Positions 62,428-64,000 of a DNA stretch of 64,000 nucleotides are shown here, one piece after another. The DNA lies in contig CALVKA010000002.1 in assembly GCA_944332475.1 (NCBI GenBank), positions 135,147 to 199,146 on the forward strand, given 5' to 3'. The notes under the pieces were generated by a model. It ran no database searches. It worked only from the letters and a program-made list of their open reading frames with translations, and was not told the DNA's origin. Position numbers and translations under genes: made by a program. The DNA is from an uncultured Bacilli bacterium. GTDB lineage: Bacteria; Bacillota_I; Bacilli_A; RF39; UBA660. The stretch's first letter is position 1. Each line of letters begins with the position of its first letter.

Positions 62428-62620
62428 AAATGATTTCAATATCTTCCTCATTTCTCTTTTCTTCTTTTTTTTCATCTTCAAATAAAATAGATGGATCGTC
62501 AGTTAATGACTTCCTATTTTCCTTTTCCTTCTTTGTAACTTTTTTCTCCTCTGAATAAACAATAAAGAAAACAACAAAAGCTACAACAAACAAACAGATA
62601 ATAATGATAACTGGATTCAT
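62426..62620 (-). CDS. Small membrane protein, unknown
   Basis: 64 residues from the ATG at 62620 (GGTGATT upstream). One N-terminal membrane helix (about 3-23) and a highly charged cytoplasmic tail (EEKKVTKKEKENRK, EKKEEKRNEED). No family recognised. It directly follows rseP and ends the transcript at the hairpin. Confidence 0.6.
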   Translation of the reverse strand: MNPVIIIICLFVVAFVVFFIVYSEEKKVTKKEKENRKSLTDDPSILFEDEKKEEKRNEEDIEII

Positions 62621-62635
62621 AGAATCACCCACCTA

Positions 62636-63688
62636 TTAAAAAAGTCTTAAAATATCATTAAAGGTAATAACTACCATCAATATCATCAACAAAAATAGTC
62701 CAATCGTATGAATCATATTTTCAGTTTCTGGTTTAACAGGAGAACCCTTTATCTTTTCGATAATAATAAATAAGATATGTCCCCCATCAAACGCTGGTAA
62801 AGGTAATAAGTTAATAAAACCTACATTGATACTTAAAAAAGCAACCAAATAAAGAATATTCATAATACCGCCAGAACTTTGATCTCCGACAACAGAAAAT
62901 ATTCCAACAGGTCCACTAAGTTGAGAAATACTAATACCACCAGTAAACAAATACCCGACAGTAACAACCATTTGCTTAAAAATAGAAACAGTCTTTTTAG
63001 CAGTCCATTGCAAAGCAGATAAAAGTCCGTGCTCTACTTCTTGCTGCATACCAATTCCATATTGATAAGAAGTTTCGCCATCTTCTTCTATCTTTTTAGG
63101 TTGTACAGAATAAGTCTCAACATCATCATTCTCTTTTTGTACAGTAATATCACTGGCCTCTTCAGGATTCGCAACAGCCAAATATAAACTAATATCATCC
63201 GTTGTAGAAATAGTATGACCATTAATCTCTAAAATACGGTCACCTGCTTCAATCCCAGAAGTAGCAGCGGCCGAATTTTTTAAAACAGAAGTTACCATTG
63301 GTTCCATAGAAGAACCACCCCAAATAAGACCAATCAAGAAAAGAAGTAAAATTGCACAGATGAAATTGTTCCCTGCTCCAAAGAACATAATCAAAAAACG
63401 TTGCCATGGTTTCTTTGCTTGTAATCTCTTATCTTTAGGAACTTTTTTTAAATCATCATCTTCTACATCTTCTCCGGCCATCATACAGAATCCACCAATT
63501 GGAATAGCCCGGAAAGTATATTCAGTCTCTTTTCCTTTCTTACTCCATAACTTAGGTCCCATTCCAATCGCAAATTCATAAACATAAACACCATTAAGTT
63601 TAGCCATCATAAAATGACCAAACTCATGAACAAATACAATAACACCTAAAATTAAAACAAATAAAATTAAAGTAATAATAAAGTTCAT
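62636..63688 (-). CDS. rseP: Site-2 protease RseP
   Basis: 350 residues, M50 intramembrane zinc protease. The HExxH site is VFVHEFGHFMMAK near the N-terminus, with LLPLPAFDGGHIL as the second metal motif. One PDZ domain (about 120-205) lies between. It cuts anti-sigma factors and signal peptides in the membrane. AGGAGG precedes the ATG; it lies 11 bases after cdsA. Confidence 0.95.
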   Translation of the reverse strand: MNFIITLILFVLILGVIVFVHEFGHFMMAKLNGVYVYEFAIGMGPKLWSKKGKETEYTFRAIPIGGFCMMAGEDVEDDDLKKVPKDKRLQAKKPWQRFLIMFFGAGNNFICAILLLFLIGLIWGGSSMEPMVTSVLKNSAAATSGIEAGDRILEINGHTISTTDDISLYLAVANPEEASDITVQKENDDVETYSVQPKKIEEDGETSYQYGIGMQQEVEHGLLSALQWTAKKTVSIFKQMVVTVGYLFTGGISISQLSGPVGIFSVVGDQSSGGIMNILYLVAFLSINVGFINLLPLPAFDGGHILFIIIEKIKGSPVKPETENMIHTIGLFLLMILMVVITFNDILRLF

Positions 63689-63699
63689 TAGTTGCCTCC

Positions 63700-64000
63700 T
63701 TATAAAACACTAGAAAAAATAATAAATGCAAGTACTACAAAAATCAAACTATCAAAACGATCTAAAATCCCACCATGTTCAGGGATCAAATTAGAAAAAT
63801 CTTTCTTATCATAATATCTTTTAATAGAAGAAAAAACCAAATCTCCTAACTGACCTAATAAAGATAAAATAATAGTAATAATAACTACAAAAGCTAAAGA
63901 CATAGAAGGATCAATTACAGTTGTATAAAACGCTGTTGCCACAAAAGTTCCTGCAACTGTTCCACCAATAGCTCCCTCTATTGTTTTTTTAGGAGAAACA
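63700..64000 (-). CDS. cdsA: Phosphatidate cytidylyltransferase, partial (C-terminal part)
   Basis: The frame is open to the right edge, so only about the last 100 residues are present. The CDP-alcohol signature is complete: QLGDLVFSSIKRYYDKKDF then PEHGGILDRFDS. SPKKTIEGAIGG comes before it at the edge. It makes CDP-diacylglycerol for phospholipid synthesis. The order cdsA then rseP is common in Bacilli. Confidence 0.92.
   Translation of the reverse strand, partial: VSPKKTIEGAIGGTVAGTFVATAFYTTVIDPSMSLAFVVIITIILSLLGQLGDLVFSSIKRYYDKKDFSNLIPEHGGILDRFDSLIFVVLAFIIFSSVL

Noticed and set aside
1-64000. Mycoplasma-type genetic code (UGA as Trp)
   Set aside because: Several genes end in UGA within ATGA overlaps (potB/potC, csoR/copA), and tryptophans are encoded by UGG.
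1-64000. CRISPR array, prophage or insertion sequence
   Set aside because: No regularly spaced repeats, phage structural genes or transposase with end repeats were seen; the Rpn gene is a nuclease-family relative without flanking inverted repeats.

Overview
The window is one block of chromosome from a low-GC Gram-positive bacterium (Bacillota, class Bacilli). It is most likely an uncultured gut-type lineage such as RF39 or Erysipelotrichales, but that level of placement is inference. The signs are very A/T-rich DNA, AAGGAGG-type ribosome sites, TTGACA/TATAAT promoters, the order priA-fmt-rlmN-prpC-prkC-rsgA-rpe, a PASTA kinase, FemX and sortase-like surface proteins. UGA is used as a stop (several genes overlap as ATGA), so this is not a Mycoplasma-type code. 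Anaerobic life is suggested by two class III ribonucleotide reductase systems, with no aerobic one in view. Most genes lie on the minus strand.

Layout, left to right. (1) 1-3140: rpmB, a small signal-anchor protein and typA. (2) 3147-11590: a complete agmatine deiminase pathway (carbamate kinase, agmatine deiminase, antiporter, putrescine carbamoyltransferase) behind a full potABCD polyamine importer; it makes ATP from agmatine and handles putrescine. (3) 11637-16500: DedA, a HAD phosphatase, tRNA-Gly(UCC) and a decaying accessory patch holding an unknown protein, a small membrane protein and two broken genes. The tRNA is flanked on both sides by inverted copies of two adjoining pieces of itself. 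(4) 16767-23223: PHP phosphoesterase, YgjV, zinc ribbon, ASCH, the M16 pair YmfF/YmfH, a DUF3298-like protein and a DNA glycosylase. (5) 23255-26016: the copper operon csoR-copA-copZ with a visible operator. (6) 26042-33348: ComEB-type dCMP deaminase, an ABC exporter, ExoA, MutY, a YlmH-like S4 protein and an Rpn-family nuclease that probably starts at AUU. (7) 33349-45912: two paralogous Cna-B surface proteins enclosing FemX and the two anaerobic RNR gene sets with dut. One NrdD is split, with its glycyl-radical tail on a separate 54-residue gene. A Crp/Fnr regulator with a perfect 24-bp palindrome diverges from the second set. (8) 45920-64000: tex, a 3D-domain wall protein with a sequestered ribosome site, two related signal-anchor proteins (one TolA-like), then rpe, rsgA, prkC, prpC, rlmN, fmt, a tail-anchored protein resembling ADP-ribosyltransferases, priA, rseP and the start-less end of cdsA.

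Three genes (461-1165, 49369-50268, 50280-51938) form a family not otherwise recognised: a cytoplasmic tail, one membrane helix and a C-terminal extracytoplasmic domain capped by conserved cysteines. Two of them lie just downstream of the PrpC/PrkC signalling pair. Coordinates are read by eye from the sequence. Functions rest on motif recognition; no database search was run.
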